Of a DNA stretch of 64,000 bases, positions 27,675 to 36,749 are shown one piece after another. The translations under genes and the position numbers were made by a program. Position 1 is the stretch's first letter; each line of letters opens with the position of its first letter. The notes under the pieces were generated by a model. It had not been told where the DNA came from. It saw nothing but the letters and a program-made list of their open reading frames with translations, and did no database searches. Location: NCBI RefSeq assembly GCF_026167545.1, contig NZ_CP110678.1:431501-495500 (forward strand). Reading direction: 5' to 3'. Origin of the DNA: Sphingomonas sp. S1-29. GTDB lineage: Bacteria; Pseudomonadota; Alphaproteobacteria; Sphingomonadales; Sphingomonadaceae.

Positions 27675-29602
27675 TCGCCCGCGCCGGTCAGCGAGTTGCG
27701 CAGGCGGGCGACCGCTGCGTCATCGCGCTTCACGCCGACGGTCGCACGCGCGGCGGCGGTGAACTGCTGGACATATTCGCGGCCGATGACGCTGCCCAGG
27801 CCCTGACGCGTGGCATTGATCGCGTTGGTGTTGCTCTTGGCATCGCCGCGCTCGATCCCGGTGACCGAGACGATGAACCAGCCTTCGCCACCCGGGGCTT
27901 CGAGCAATTTGGCGGTGCCCTGCTTCATGCTGAACATCAGCGCGACGGGCGGGGGCAGCTGTTCGCGCCGCGCGGCGAGATCGGCGCGCGAGACGTTGAT
28001 CGACTGGACCTCGGGGCCGTTGACGCCCGCCGCGCGGATCGCCTGCGGCAGCGCGGTGCCGCGGTTGACGTTCTGGATCACCGCCAGCGCCTGGCGGCGC
28101 GCGGCCTGCTTGGCTTGGTCGCGCTGCCAATCCGCGACGACCTGGTCGCGGATCTGCGCGAGCGGGCGCGGCGCGGCGGCGATCACGCGCTCGAGCCCGA
28201 CGACGGCGAAGGTGCCGTCCTCGCCCAGCTGCACCAGCTGCGGCGCATCGCCCTGTTCGGCGGCGAAGCCCGCCTCAAACAGCCGCGCGAAACGCTCATC
28301 GGGGCGCTGATCGGGGGCGACGGGGTTGATGCCGTTGGCGATCACCGGCGCGGTGCGCTGCGCCTGGAGCTTGGTGTCGCTCATCAGCTCGTCGAAGGTC
28401 GCACCGTCGTTGATGCCGGTATCGAGCGTTTCCTGCACCGCGGTGAGCGCTTCGAGCGCCTTCCGCTTGCGGATTTCGGACACCAGTTCATCGCGGACTG
28501 CCGCCAGCGGGCGACCGGCCGACTGCGACACCCCCGCGACGCGGATGACGTGCCAACCGAAGGGCGAGCGTACCGGACCGGCAACACTCCCGTCATTGGC
28601 GGCGAAAGCGGCATCGGCGACCGCGGGTGCGCTGCGGCCGGCGACGTCGGTCTTCGAGACGTTGGTGAGCGTGGTGGCTTCGAGCCCGGCGGCGCGCGCC
28701 GCGGCCTCGATCGAGGTGCCGCCGCGCACCGCCTGCGCGAGGCGGTTGGCGGCGGCCTGGTCGGCGACTATCACCTGCTCAAGCGTGCGCGTCGCGCTGG
28801 GGGCGTAGCGATCGCCCGCGGCGCGATACGCCTCGGCGATCTCGGCGTCGCTGACCTGGACGGTGCCGCCGAACTGCTCGGGCGAGACGACGGCGTAGCG
28901 CAGCACGCGGCGCTGGGGCACGTTGTAGCGAGCCCGGTTCGACGCGTAGAATTTGGCGAGGATTTCGGCCGAGGGTGCCGCGATGCCGGCAGTGCTGGCG
29001 GGGACCAGGGCGATCTGGCCAGCGCGCTTTTCTAGCAGTAGCGAGGCATAAGGCGTGGCGAGCTGCGCGGGAACCTGGCTCGCGCCCTGCGTCGGGGCGA
29101 GCAGCCACTGCGCATAGATTTCGCGGCGGATGTCGTCGCGCAGATCGGCCTGGCTGATCCGCTGCGTCGCCAGCGCGCGCTCGAAATTGGCCTGGCTGAA
29201 CTTGCCGTCGAAGCCCTGGAACGCCGGGATGCTGGCGATCTGGCCGTCGATCAGCGCCTTCGACGCGACCATACCCGATTCCTGCGCGAACAGGTCGAGC
29301 GCCATGCCGTTGACGGTGCGGTCAATCACGCTTTCGAGCCCGCCCTGCGCGATGAAGGCGTCGATATCGATCGTCGGCTGCTGCTGGCGCACCGCATCGA
29401 GCGCGAGCCGCGTGCGCTGCTGCAGTTCGGTGTCGGTGACCGCGCCGTCGCCGACCTCGACCACCGTGGTGCCGGCAGCGCCGGTGGGGGCAACGTTCGA
29501 GATGTCGCTCAACCCGAATGCGAGCGCGATGACCGCGAGGATGCCGAGCGTGACGATCACGCCGAGCCGCGATTTGGTGATGCGCCGGAAGAAGCTGAGC
29601 AT
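27671..29602 (-). CDS. ppiD: Periplasmic folding chaperone/peptidyl-prolyl isomerase PpiD
   Basis: A protein of 643 residues anchored by one N-terminal helix (LGVIVTLGILAVIALAFGL), with a SurA-like N-terminal domain, a central parvulin-type domain (GPVRSPFGWHVIRVAGV) and a C-terminal helical region. It should help newly exported envelope proteins fold at the inner membrane. It is the first gene of the pair ppiD-trpE, and tpiA starts about 125 bp away on the other strand. Confidence 0.9.
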   Translation of the reverse strand: MLSFFRRITKSRLGVIVTLGILAVIALAFGLSDISNVAPTGAAGTTVVEVGDGAVTDTELQQRTRLALDAVRQQQPTIDIDAFIAQGGLESVIDRTVNGMALDLFAQESGMVASKALIDGQIASIPAFQGFDGKFSQANFERALATQRISQADLRDDIRREIYAQWLLAPTQGASQVPAQLATPYASLLLEKRAGQIALVPASTAGIAAPSAEILAKFYASNRARYNVPQRRVLRYAVVSPEQFGGTVQVSDAEIAEAYRAAGDRYAPSATRTLEQVIVADQAAANRLAQAVRGGTSIEAAARAAGLEATTLTNVSKTDVAGRSAPAVADAAFAANDGSVAGPVRSPFGWHVIRVAGVSQSAGRPLAAVRDELVSEIRKRKALEALTAVQETLDTGINDGATFDELMSDTKLQAQRTAPVIANGINPVAPDQRPDERFARLFEAGFAAEQGDAPQLVQLGEDGTFAVVGLERVIAAAPRPLAQIRDQVVADWQRDQAKQAARRQALAVIQNVNRGTALPQAIRAAGVNGPEVQSINVSRADLAARREQLPPPVALMFSMKQGTAKLLEAPGGEGWFIVSVTGIERGDAKSNTNAINATRQGLGSVIGREYVQQFTAAARATVGVKRDDAAVARLRNSLTGAGE

Positions 29603-29728
29603 GAAGGACCGATCACTGCAGGAAGATAGAACGCGGTGCTTTAGGGCGGTCGGCGCGCGCCATCAAGCTTGTGCGGCGTCGTCCAATTGCTATCGCTCGG
29701 GGCAACAAGGAACGAGCGGGGATACGAA

Positions 29729-30475
29729 ATGACGCGACGTAAGCTGGTGGCGGGCAATTGGAAGATGCATGGAATGCGCGCCGATCTGGCCGAGGTCGAG
29801 GCGATCGCCGCCGCCGCCGCGGCGCACCGCCAAATCGACGTCGTGCTGGCGCTGCCCGCGACGCTGATCGGCCCCGCGGCTGCGCATGCCGGCCCGCTGG
29901 CGATCGGTGGGCAGGACTGCCATGCCAACCCCAAGGGCGCGCATACCGGCTGCCTTTCGGCGGCGATGCTGCACGAGGCGGGGGCGAGCGTGGTGATCGT
30001 CGGGCATAGCGAGCGCCGCGCCGACCAGAACGAGACCAGCCAGGACGCCTGGGCGAAGGCCGAGGCGGCGCGCGCCGCGGGGTTGCGCGTGATCCTGTGC
30101 TGCGGCGAAACCGAGGCCGAGCGCGACGCCGGGCGTGCTGAGCGCGTGGTGCAGGCGCAGATCGAGAAATCGGTGCCCGAGGATGCCAATGGCGACTGGT
30201 TCACGCTCGCCTATGAACCGCGCTGGGCGATCGGGACCGGGCGGACGCCGACGCCCGAGGAAATCGCATCGATCCACGCGATCGCGCGCGCTAAGATGCG
30301 GCAATTGGTGGGTGATGCGGCGGGGGGGATCCGCATTCTCTATGGCGGATCGGTGACCGGCGACAATGCCGCGAGCATCCTGGCGACCCCCGAGGTCGAC
30401 GGCGCATTGGTGGGCGGCGCGAGCCTGACCGCGGCGAAGTTCGTGCCGATCATCGAAGCCGCGGCGGCGGTATGA
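29729..30475 (+). CDS. tpiA: Triosephosphate isomerase
   Basis: TpiA, 248 residues, interconverts dihydroxyacetone phosphate and glyceraldehyde 3-phosphate. The catalytic parts are NWKMHG, the electrophilic His in VIVGHSERR, and the base region YEPRWAIGTGRTPTPEE with the phosphate loop GGSVTGDNA and GGAS. The start MTRRKLVAGNWKM at 29729 fits the family. Its stop overlaps the next gene by four bases. Confidence 0.96.
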   Translation: MTRRKLVAGNWKMHGMRADLAEVEAIAAAAAAHRQIDVVLALPATLIGPAAAHAGPLAIGGQDCHANPKGAHTGCLSAAMLHEAGASVVIVGHSERRADQNETSQDAWAKAEAARAAGLRVILCCGETEAERDAGRAERVVQAQIEKSVPEDANGDWFTLAYEPRWAIGTGRTPTPEEIASIHAIARAKMRQLVGDAAGGIRILYGGSVTGDNAASILATPEVDGALVGGASLTAAKFVPIIEAAAAV

Positions 30476-30945
30476 AGCGGCGGGCGGTACTGGTGGCGCT
30501 GGGGCTGCTGCTCGCGGGGTGCGCGGGCGGCGGCGGCGCGCAGACGGTGCATGTCGTCCGCCATTTCGACACGCCCAAGGGCGTGCAGGACGCCGAGTTG
30601 ACGGCGCAGGGCCAGGCGCGCGCTGAAGCGCTAGTGCGCTGGTTCGCGGGCAAACCGCTCGATGCGATCTTCGTGACCCCCTTCCGCCGCAGCCGCCAGA
30701 CGATCGCGCCGCTCGCCGCGGCGCAGGGGATCGTGCCGGTGGTGTATGATTGGGAGCAGCAGGCGGCGGCGGTCGCGCGGATCCGCGCGGGCGGGGGCGC
30801 GGTGCTGGTGGTGGGGCATAGCAACACCGTCCCCGATCTGGTCGAGGCGCTGGGCGGGGTCAGGCCGCCGGACATGGTGCATGAGGATTTCGGGGGGATT
30901 TGGACGGTGGGCGCCGGGGAGACGGTGAAAGGCGTGGTGGAGTAG
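30472..30945 (+). CDS. Histidine phosphatase superfamily lipoprotein
   Basis: A protein of 157 residues with a lipoprotein signal (LLLAGC) and a phosphoglycerate-mutase-like fold: the phosphohistidine motif is VRHFDTP (RHG-like) and the second His is in VVGHSNTVPDLVE. The substrate is unknown. It is coupled to tpiA by a 4-bp overlap. The mature enzyme should face the periplasm. Confidence 0.82.
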   Translation: MKRRAVLVALGLLLAGCAGGGGAQTVHVVRHFDTPKGVQDAELTAQGQARAEALVRWFAGKPLDAIFVTPFRRSRQTIAPLAAAQGIVPVVYDWEQQAAAVARIRAGGGAVLVVGHSNTVPDLVEALGGVRPPDMVHEDFGGIWTVGAGETVKGVVE

Positions 30946-30960
30946 GGGCTTCTTTTAAAG

Positions 30961-30984
30961 CCCTCTCCCGCCTGCGGGAGAGGG
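30961..30984. repeat. Palindromic repeat family 5, short hairpin
   Basis: CCCTCTCCCGC and GCGGGAGAGGG separated by two bases form a compact hairpin 15 bp after the phosphatase stop, preceded by TTCTTTTAAAG. The same hairpin forms the two ends of the larger element at 54548-54679. It may serve as a terminator. Confidence 0.9.
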
Positions 30985-30990
30985 TATTTG

Positions 30991-31119
30991 GCTCCCCTCC
31001 CTGGAAGGGCGGGGCTGGGGGTGGGTGGAGGCCTGGCGATACGGTCGTCTGCTCGCCCGCGGTGGCCGTATCACCAGCGCTCGACCCACCCCCGACCCCT
31101 CCCTTTCAGGGAGGGGGGA
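30991..31119. repeat. Palindromic repeat family 1, copy c
   Basis: About 129 bp with the same nested hairpin ends as the copies in and next to mfd; the centre differs. It lies directly next to the family 5 hairpin and ends one base before the stop codon of the M17 peptidase gene, which converges with the phosphatase gene. Confidence 0.93.
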
Positions 31120-32508
31120 TCACTGGGCGTATCTCGCCTTCAGCATCGCCCAAGCAGCGCGCAGTGCATAGGCGTCGCCGCCCTTTGGTCGTCCGGGCTT
31201 GGCCACCGGGCGCCACGCGAACACGTCGAGATGTGCCCACGCCGCATCCGCGGGGACGAACCTGCGCAGGAACAACGCCGCGGTGATCGCGCCGGCTAGG
31301 CCGCCCTCGGGGGCGTTGACCAGGTCGGCGATGTCCGACTTCAGCATCTCGTCATACGCATCCCACAGCGGCATCCGCCACATCTGGTCGGCATGCGCCT
31401 TGCCGGCGGCCAGCAGCGCTTCGGCGAGCGCGTCGTCGCCGGTGAACAGCGGCGGCAGGTCGGGGCCGAGCGCCACCCGCGCGGCGCCGGTGAGGGTGGC
31501 GAAGTCGAGGATCAGCCCGGGCTTCTCCTCGCCCGCCCGCGTGAGCGCGTCGGCGAGGATCAGCCGCCCTTCGGCATCGGTGTTGGTGTTCTCGACCGTC
31601 AGCCCCTGGCGGCTGCGCAGCACGTCGCCGGGGCGGAAGGCGTTGCCCGCGATCGCGTTCTCGACCGCGGGGATCAGCAGATGGAGGCGAACGGGCAGGC
31701 GGCCTTGCATCACCAGTTCGGCGAGCGCGAGCGCGTGCGCGGCGCCGCCCATGTCCTTCTTCATCAGCCGCATGCCCGCCGAATTCTTGATGTCGAGCCC
31801 GCCCGAATCGAAGCACACGCCCTTGCCGACGATTGCGATGCGCGGCGCGTCAGGGCGGCCCCAGACGAGCTCGATCATCCGCGGCTCGCGCCCGCGGCCC
31901 GCCGCCTGGCCGACGACATGGACCATCGGGAACCCGCGTTCGAGTTCGGGGCCCTTGGTGACGGTGAGCGTCGCGCCATAAATCTTGGCGAGCGCGGCGG
32001 CTTCGGATTCGAGCTCGGCGGGGCCGAGATCGCCCGCGCCGGTATTGACCAAGTCGCGAACCTTGGCGGTGGCGCGCGCGAGGCGAAGCGTCTCGTCGAT
32101 CCGGCCGGGGTCGCCGGTCAGCAGCACGCGGTCGCCGGTCGGCGGTTCGCTGCGATAGCGATCGAAGCGATATTGGCCGAGCAGCCAGCCGAGCATCGCG
32201 ACCCCGGGCTCATGGCCCTCGACGCGGTACGTCCCTTCGGGGAGTGTCTCGGCAAGCCGCGCGAGACACCAGGGCGAAAGCGATCCGGTGTTGGCGACGA
32301 TCGTGACGACCGACCAGCTTTCGGGGGCATCGCCGGGCAGAATCGCGCTGGCATAGCTGGTGGGCTTGAGCCGCTGCGCGGCGATCGCGGCGCGATGTCG
32401 CGCGGGCTGGCGCGCGAGCCAGTCGTCATAGCCTGCGGGATCGACGAGGTGGATCGCATGCGCGGGCTGGCCGCGATCGGGGGCGAGGCAGGGGGTGAAG
32501 TCGGTCAT
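31120..32508 (-). CDS. M17 family leucyl aminopeptidase
   Basis: A dizinc/dimanganese aminopeptidase of 462 residues that removes N-terminal residues from peptides in the cytoplasm. Metal-binding and catalytic motifs: VGKGVCFDSGGLDIK, MKKDMGGAA, and the family signature NTDAEGRLILADAL. The N-terminal domain is diverged from PepA, so I call the family rather than pepA. Its stop codon adjoins family 1 repeat copy c, and family 3 repeat copy a lies beyond its start. Confidence 0.92.
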   Translation of the reverse strand: MTDFTPCLAPDRGQPAHAIHLVDPAGYDDWLARQPARHRAAIAAQRLKPTSYASAILPGDAPESWSVVTIVANTGSLSPWCLARLAETLPEGTYRVEGHEPGVAMLGWLLGQYRFDRYRSEPPTGDRVLLTGDPGRIDETLRLARATAKVRDLVNTGAGDLGPAELESEAAALAKIYGATLTVTKGPELERGFPMVHVVGQAAGRGREPRMIELVWGRPDAPRIAIVGKGVCFDSGGLDIKNSAGMRLMKKDMGGAAHALALAELVMQGRLPVRLHLLIPAVENAIAGNAFRPGDVLRSRQGLTVENTNTDAEGRLILADALTRAGEEKPGLILDFATLTGAARVALGPDLPPLFTGDDALAEALLAAGKAHADQMWRMPLWDAYDEMLKSDIADLVNAPEGGLAGAITAALFLRRFVPADAAWAHLDVFAWRPVAKPGRPKGGDAYALRAAWAMLKARYAQ

Positions 32509-32556
32509 TGTGGGGGAAGGTAGGCCGGCGCCACCCGGACTACCAGCTTCACTATC

Positions 32557-32636
32557 GTCACCCCAGCGAAAGCTGGGGTCTCGAGCAGCGGACGCAGCGC
32601 TTCATCGTGAAAGACCCCAGCTTTCGCTGGGGTGAC
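32557..32636. repeat. Palindromic repeat family 3, copy a
   Basis: Inverted arms built on CACCCCAGCGAAAGCTGGGG, each arm itself a hairpin (CCCCAGC...GCTGGGG), about 80 bp in total. It lies between the M17 peptidase start and the rimO stop. Confidence 0.94.
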
Positions 32637-32661
32637 GGTTCGAAGCGAGCGCCTTAGGACT

Positions 32662-33990
32662 TCAGACCGGCACTCCGAACAAATCATGCTCGTCGGCGTC
32701 CTCAATCCGCACGCGGATAATGTCGCCGGGCATCCGCCCGAAGGTATCGCGCAGGTGAACTTCGCCGTCGATCTCGGGCGCGTCGGCTTGTGAGCGTCCG
32801 GTCGCGCCGCCTTCATCGTCGACCGCGTCGAGGATCACGTCGAGCTCGCGCCCCACCTTGGCCTGAAGCTTGGCCGCCGAGATCGCGGCGGTGCGCTCCA
32901 TGATGCGGGCGTAGCGTTCTTCCTTCACTTCCTCGGGCACCGCATCGGGCAGCGCGTTGGCGGCCGCACCCTCGACAGGTTCGAAGCGGAAGGCGCCGAC
33001 ACGGTCGAGCTGGGCTTCGTCGAGCCAGTCGAGCAGATAGTCGAAATCGGCGTCGGTCTCGCCCGGGAAGCCGACGACGAACGACGAGCGGATCGCGATG
33101 TCGGGGCAGATCGCGCGCCAGGTCTTGAGCCGCTCGAGCACCTTGGCCTCGTTGGCGGGGCGGCGCATCCGGCGCAGCACCTCGGGTGCGGCGTGCTGGA
33201 AGGGAATGTCGAGATAGGGGAGTACCAGCCCCTCGGCCATCAGCGGGATGACCTGGTCGACATGCGGATAGGGGTAGACATAATGCAGCCGCACCCAGGC
33301 TCCCAGGCGCCCCAGTTCGCGGGCCAGATCGGTCATGTGCGGCACGACTTCGCGGCCCTTCCAGGCGCGTGGTTCCTTGCGGATGTCGACGCCGTAGGCC
33401 GAGGTATCCTGGCTGATGACCAGCAGTTCGCGCGTCCCTGCTTCGATCAGCTTTTCGGCTTCGCGCAGGATCGCGTCGGGGCGGCGGCTGGCGAGGTCGC
33501 CGCGGATCGACGGGATGATGCAGAACGAGCAGCGATGGTTGCAGCCCTCTGAAATCTTCAGATAGCTGTAATGGCGCGGGGTGAGCTTGAGGCCGCTTTC
33601 GGGCACCAGGTTCAGGAAGGCATTGGGCGGCATCGGCGCGTGGTCATGCACCGCCCCCACCACGGCTTCGTACTGGTGTGCGCCGCTGATCGCCAGGACG
33701 TTGGGGAAGCGCGCGCGGATCATCTCGGCCTCCTGCCCCAGGCACCCGGTGACGATGACGCGGCCATTGGCCGCCATCGCCTCGCCGATCGCCTCGAGGC
33801 TTTCCTCCTTGGCGCTGTCGAGGAAGCCGCAGGTGTTGACCAGCACGACATCGGCGCCGGCATAGTCCTGCGACAGGCCATAGCCGTCCGAGCGCAGCTT
33901 GGTCAGGATGCGTTCGCTGTCGACCAGCGCCTTGGGACAGCCGAGCGACACCATGCCCACGCGGGGCGGTTCAGGAAATTGGGTTGCCAT
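32662..33990 (-). CDS. rimO: Ribosomal protein S12 methylthiotransferase RimO
   Basis: A radical-SAM enzyme of 442 residues that methylthiolates an aspartate of ribosomal protein S12. It has the N-terminal UPF0004 domain with cluster cysteines ([28 protein letters not shown]), the radical SAM motif CNHRCSFC, and a C-terminal TRAM domain. The [13 protein letters not shown] segment distinguishes RimO from MiaB. The start [14 protein letters not shown] at 33990 is the best fit. It is flanked by family 3 repeats on both sides. Confidence 0.95.
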   Translation of the reverse strand: MATQFPEPPRVGMVSLGCPKALVDSERILTKLRSDGYGLSQDYAGADVVLVNTCGFLDSAKEESLEAIGEAMAANGRVIVTGCLGQEAEMIRARFPNVLAISGAHQYEAVVGAVHDHAPMPPNAFLNLVPESGLKLTPRHYSYLKISEGCNHRCSFCIIPSIRGDLASRRPDAILREAEKLIEAGTRELLVISQDTSAYGVDIRKEPRAWKGREVVPHMTDLARELGRLGAWVRLHYVYPYPHVDQVIPLMAEGLVLPYLDIPFQHAAPEVLRRMRRPANEAKVLERLKTWRAICPDIAIRSSFVVGFPGETDADFDYLLDWLDEAQLDRVGAFRFEPVEGAAANALPDAVPEEVKEERYARIMERTAAISAAKLQAKVGRELDVILDAVDDEGGATGRSQADAPEIDGEVHLRDTFGRMPGDIIRVRIEDADEHDLFGVPV

Positions 33991-34046
33991 GATTGGGGGC
34001 GCACATAGTGCGGGTCGCAAGAAAAAGCGAGCCATGCGGCCAATTC

Positions 34047-34127
34047 GTCACCTCAGCGAAGGCTGGGGTCTTTTGCGGCTGTGCGCGTGGGTCGTTACCG
34101 GGAGGCCCCAGCCTTCGCTGGGGCGAC
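34047..34127. repeat. Palindromic repeat family 3, copy b
   Basis: Same structure as copy a with several substitutions (AGCGAAGGCTGGGG and CCCCAGCCTTCGCT arms). It sits between the DUF486 gene and rimO. Confidence 0.92.
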
Positions 34128-34146
34128 GGTCGTTTGGCCGCGGGCT

Positions 34147-34491
34147 TCAATTCGTCCGGAACAGGAAGAACGCGCCCGCCGCGATCAGCGCGAAGCCGAT
34201 GCCGTGGTTCAGCGTGATCCGCTGCCCCAAATACGTCACCGAGAAGATCGCGAAGATCGTCAGCGTGATGACCTCCTGCATCCCCTTGAGCTGTGCCGCC
34301 GAATAGACGTTGCTGCCCATTCGGTTGGCGGGCACCGCGAGCATATATTCTGGGAGCGCGATCAGCCAGCTCACCGCGATAACCGCCCACAATGCGGCGC
34401 CCTTGTGCTTGAGATGACCGTACCAGGCGAAGGTCATGAAGATGTTCGAGCCGATCAGCAGCACAATCGGCCAGATCCGCGCGGCTTCCAT
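34147..34491 (-). CDS. DUF486 / DMT-family small membrane protein
   Basis: A protein of 114 residues with four membrane helices and the DUF486 features FMTFAWYGHLKH, NRMGSNVYSAAQLK and LGQRITLNHGIGF. The function of the family is not established. GGAGG lies seven bases before the ATG at 34491. It starts 13 bp after the potassium channel gene on the same strand. Confidence 0.87.
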   Translation of the reverse strand: MEAARIWPIVLLIGSNIFMTFAWYGHLKHKGAALWAVIAVSWLIALPEYMLAVPANRMGSNVYSAAQLKGMQEVITLTIFAIFSVTYLGQRITLNHGIGFALIAAGAFFLFRTN

Positions 34492-34504
34492 TACTGGCCC
34501 TCCA

Positions 34505-35533
34505 TCACTGGTTGCCCATGCCTTGGCGCGGCAGGATTTCGACGATGACGTCGCCCTCGTGCAGTGCCTGCGCCTCGGGTGCGCTGAAGCCATAAACCTC
34601 GCCGCCGCGATAGATACGCAGCCCGAGCCCGGAAGTGATGGCCGACAGCGGCTGGTTGACCTCGTCGAGCCGGACCGGACGTTCGGAGAGCTGGACGCGG
34701 CCTTCATAGGAGGCGAGGTCCATCATGTAGTCGGCGATGTGGCGCCCCGAGCAGGAGCTTGCGAGCAGCAGCCCGGCGAAGCTGACGGGGTTGATGACCG
34801 TCGTCGCCCCCGCAGCTCGCGCAGGGAGTTCATTGTCCTCAGCCTTGACGATGATGCTGATCGGCAGGTCGGGGGCGAGGTGGCGCGCGGTGAGCAGGAT
34901 CAGGATCGAGGTGTCGTCGCGCCCGCCGGCGACGATCATCGCGCAGGCCCGCGCGACCTGGACGTCGATCAAGGTGGCGTCGCGGGTGGCGTCGCCCAGC
35001 AGGACGTTGCAGCCGCGTTCCTCGGCGCGCGCGAGGCGATCGGCATCGCCATCGACCACGACGATGCTCGCGGGATCGCGGCCGCGCGCGATCAGCTCCT
35101 CGACGGCCTCGGAACCGGTCTTGCCATAGCCCGCGACGACGATGTGCCCGTCAAGATTGCGTTGAATACGTGCCATGCGCCATTTATCCCAGCCGCGCTT
35201 GAGGACGAAATTATAGGTGGTGCCGATGAACAGCACGACCACGAAGACCCGGATCGGGGTGACGATCAGCGCATCGAACAACCGCGCCTTTTCGGTCACC
35301 GGCGCGATATCGCCATAGCCGGTGGTGGTGATCGAGATCATCGTGAAATAGACGACGTCGGCGAAGCTGATCTGCCCGTCATAATTGTCGCGCAGCCCTT
35401 CGCGATCGAACCAATGCACCGCGATCGCGATGCCGACCAACGTCAGCACCGCGAGCACGCGCCAGGTGATCGCAAGCCACACCGGGGTCGAGGATTTGCG
35501 CTTGAGCGTGCCCGGATGCAGCGGCTTGACCAT
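34505..35533 (-). CDS. Two-helix potassium channel with RCK (TrkA-N) domain
   Basis: A protein of 342 residues: an N-terminal two-helix pore module with the K+ selectivity filter TTTGYGD, then a cytoplasmic RCK domain with a Rossmann motif (HIVVAGYGKTGSEAVEELI) and a C-terminal TrkA-C-like part. It should form a ligand-gated K+ channel. Its ATG shares one base with the stop of the upstream M23 lipoprotein gene (TGATG), so the two are coupled. Confidence 0.93.
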   Translation of the reverse strand: MVKPLHPGTLKRKSSTPVWLAITWRVLAVLTLVGIAIAVHWFDREGLRDNYDGQISFADVVYFTMISITTTGYGDIAPVTEKARLFDALIVTPIRVFVVVLFIGTTYNFVLKRGWDKWRMARIQRNLDGHIVVAGYGKTGSEAVEELIARGRDPASIVVVDGDADRLARAEERGCNVLLGDATRDATLIDVQVARACAMIVAGGRDDTSILILLTARHLAPDLPISIIVKAEDNELPARAAGATTVINPVSFAGLLLASSCSGRHIADYMMDLASYEGRVQLSERPVRLDEVNQPLSAITSGLGLRIYRGGEVYGFSAPEAQALHEGDVIVEILPRQGMGNQ

Positions 35534-36582
35534 CAGCTGCGCGCCGGCAGGCGGCTGAGCGGATCGACCGGGGTGCGGCCCTGGCGAAGCTCGAAATGCA
35601 GCTCGGGACGGTCGGCGGCGCCCGAATCGCCCGATAGCGCGATACGCTGACCGCGCTTCACCGATTGGCCGCGCTGGACGAGCAGGTCGCCGGCATGGCC
35701 ATAGACCGAGGTCAGCCCGTCGCCATGGCGAAGGATCACCAGCCCGCCGAGCGCGGGGATATCGCTGCCGACATAGGCGACGACGCCGTCGGCGGCGGCG
35801 AGCACTGGGGTCTGGAGCGGGACCGCGATCTTGATGCCGTCGTTGCGCTCGCCCGACGCGCCCGGGCCGAAGCGGCGGACGACGCGGCCTTCGACCGGCC
35901 ATTGGAAGCCGCCGCGCAGCCGCGCGGGCTCGGCGACCGCGGCGGTTGAGGGGAGGATCCGCTTCGACGACGCGCTCGGCCGGGTCGGCGCGGTGTTGGC
36001 GGCAAGCGCGGGTTCGCCGCCGGTGATGATGTCGTCGATGTCGAGCCGGAACGCCTGCGCGCGCTCGGCGGCGCTACGCGGAATCGCCTCGCCGGGGATC
36101 AGCACGCGCTGCCCGGTGCGCAGGATGAAGGGCTCCTCAAGCATGTTCGCGGTGACGATCCGTCCCCAATCGACGCCATAGGCGCGCGCGATCGCGATCC
36201 CGGTCTGGCCGCCGCGCACCAAATGATAGCGGCCGCCGGGGATGGCGAGGCGCTGGCCGGCGAAGATCGTGAAGGGCGGCGCAAGGCCGTTGGCGCGCGC
36301 GATCGCTTCGGAGCCCGCGCCGGTCTTGGCGGCGATGCCGCGCAGCGTGTCGCCCGCGGCGACGATGTAGCTGGTCGGCGAGACGGCGCGCGCATCGGGG
36401 GCGACGCGGCGGGCTTCCCAGGCGGGGGGCGGCGAGGGGAGTGCGGTGACGTCTTCGGCAAGCGGCTGGCGGACGGTTTGCGGCGGGGGTTGCGCTACAG
36501 GGTCGCGCTGGCCGGTACCGGGAATGCAGGCGGCGAGGGCGAGGGGCAGCAGGGGCCCGGATAGCGCCAAACACCTACCCAT
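35533..36582 (-). CDS. LysM/LytM lipoprotein, degenerate M23 (NlpD/DipM-like)
   Basis: A lipoprotein of 349 residues (lipobox LALAAC near residue 18). Two LysM domains follow (YIVAAGDTLRGIAAKTGAG and YHLVRGGQTGIAIARAYGV), with a C-terminal LytM domain. The LytM zinc ligands are missing: the HxxxD site reads NDGIK, and the final HxH reads ELHFEL. YGHAGDLLV is kept. This pattern is known from amidase activators such as NlpD and EnvC, so it probably activates a cell-wall amidase rather than cutting peptidoglycan. It starts at the edge of the family 4 repeat. Confidence 0.88.
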   Translation of the reverse strand: MGRCLALSGPLLPLALAACIPGTGQRDPVAQPPPQTVRQPLAEDVTALPSPPPAWEARRVAPDARAVSPTSYIVAAGDTLRGIAAKTGAGSEAIARANGLAPPFTIFAGQRLAIPGGRYHLVRGGQTGIAIARAYGVDWGRIVTANMLEEPFILRTGQRVLIPGEAIPRSAAERAQAFRLDIDDIITGGEPALAANTAPTRPSASSKRILPSTAAVAEPARLRGGFQWPVEGRVVRRFGPGASGERNDGIKIAVPLQTPVLAAADGVVAYVGSDIPALGGLVILRHGDGLTSVYGHAGDLLVQRGQSVKRGQRIALSGDSGAADRPELHFELRQGRTPVDPLSRLPARS

Positions 36583-36671
36583 CGTTCGTGCTGAGCTTGT
36601 CGAAGCACCGTTCTCCGCTTGCTGGCCGGCCGCTGAAGCAGAACGGCACTTCGACAGGCTCAGTGCGAACC
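36583..36671. repeat. Palindromic repeat family 4
   Basis: Inverted arms GTTCGTGCTGAGCTTGTCGA and TCGACAGGCTCAGTGCGAAC, about 30 bp each with mismatches, separated by about 29 bp. It directly precedes the ATG of the LysM/LytM gene, so it forms the 5' untranslated region of that message. Confidence 0.92.
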
Positions 36672-36749
36672 GGGAGGGGCTGGTATGCTGACAAGATTGG
36701 CCTGCCCCACCAGGAACCCGCTGGTCTGTTCTCGCCATCCGCCGCCCCT

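Noticed and set aside
26166..27806. Long plus-strand ORF opposite trpE
   Set aside because: Antisense frame of a well-defined trpE; the translation is Asp/Arg/Gly-rich without domains.
32557..32636. Family 3 repeats as intrinsic terminators
   Set aside because: The stems are strong but no T-run follows, and copies also lie in positions where termination would make no sense. They are better described as repeats.
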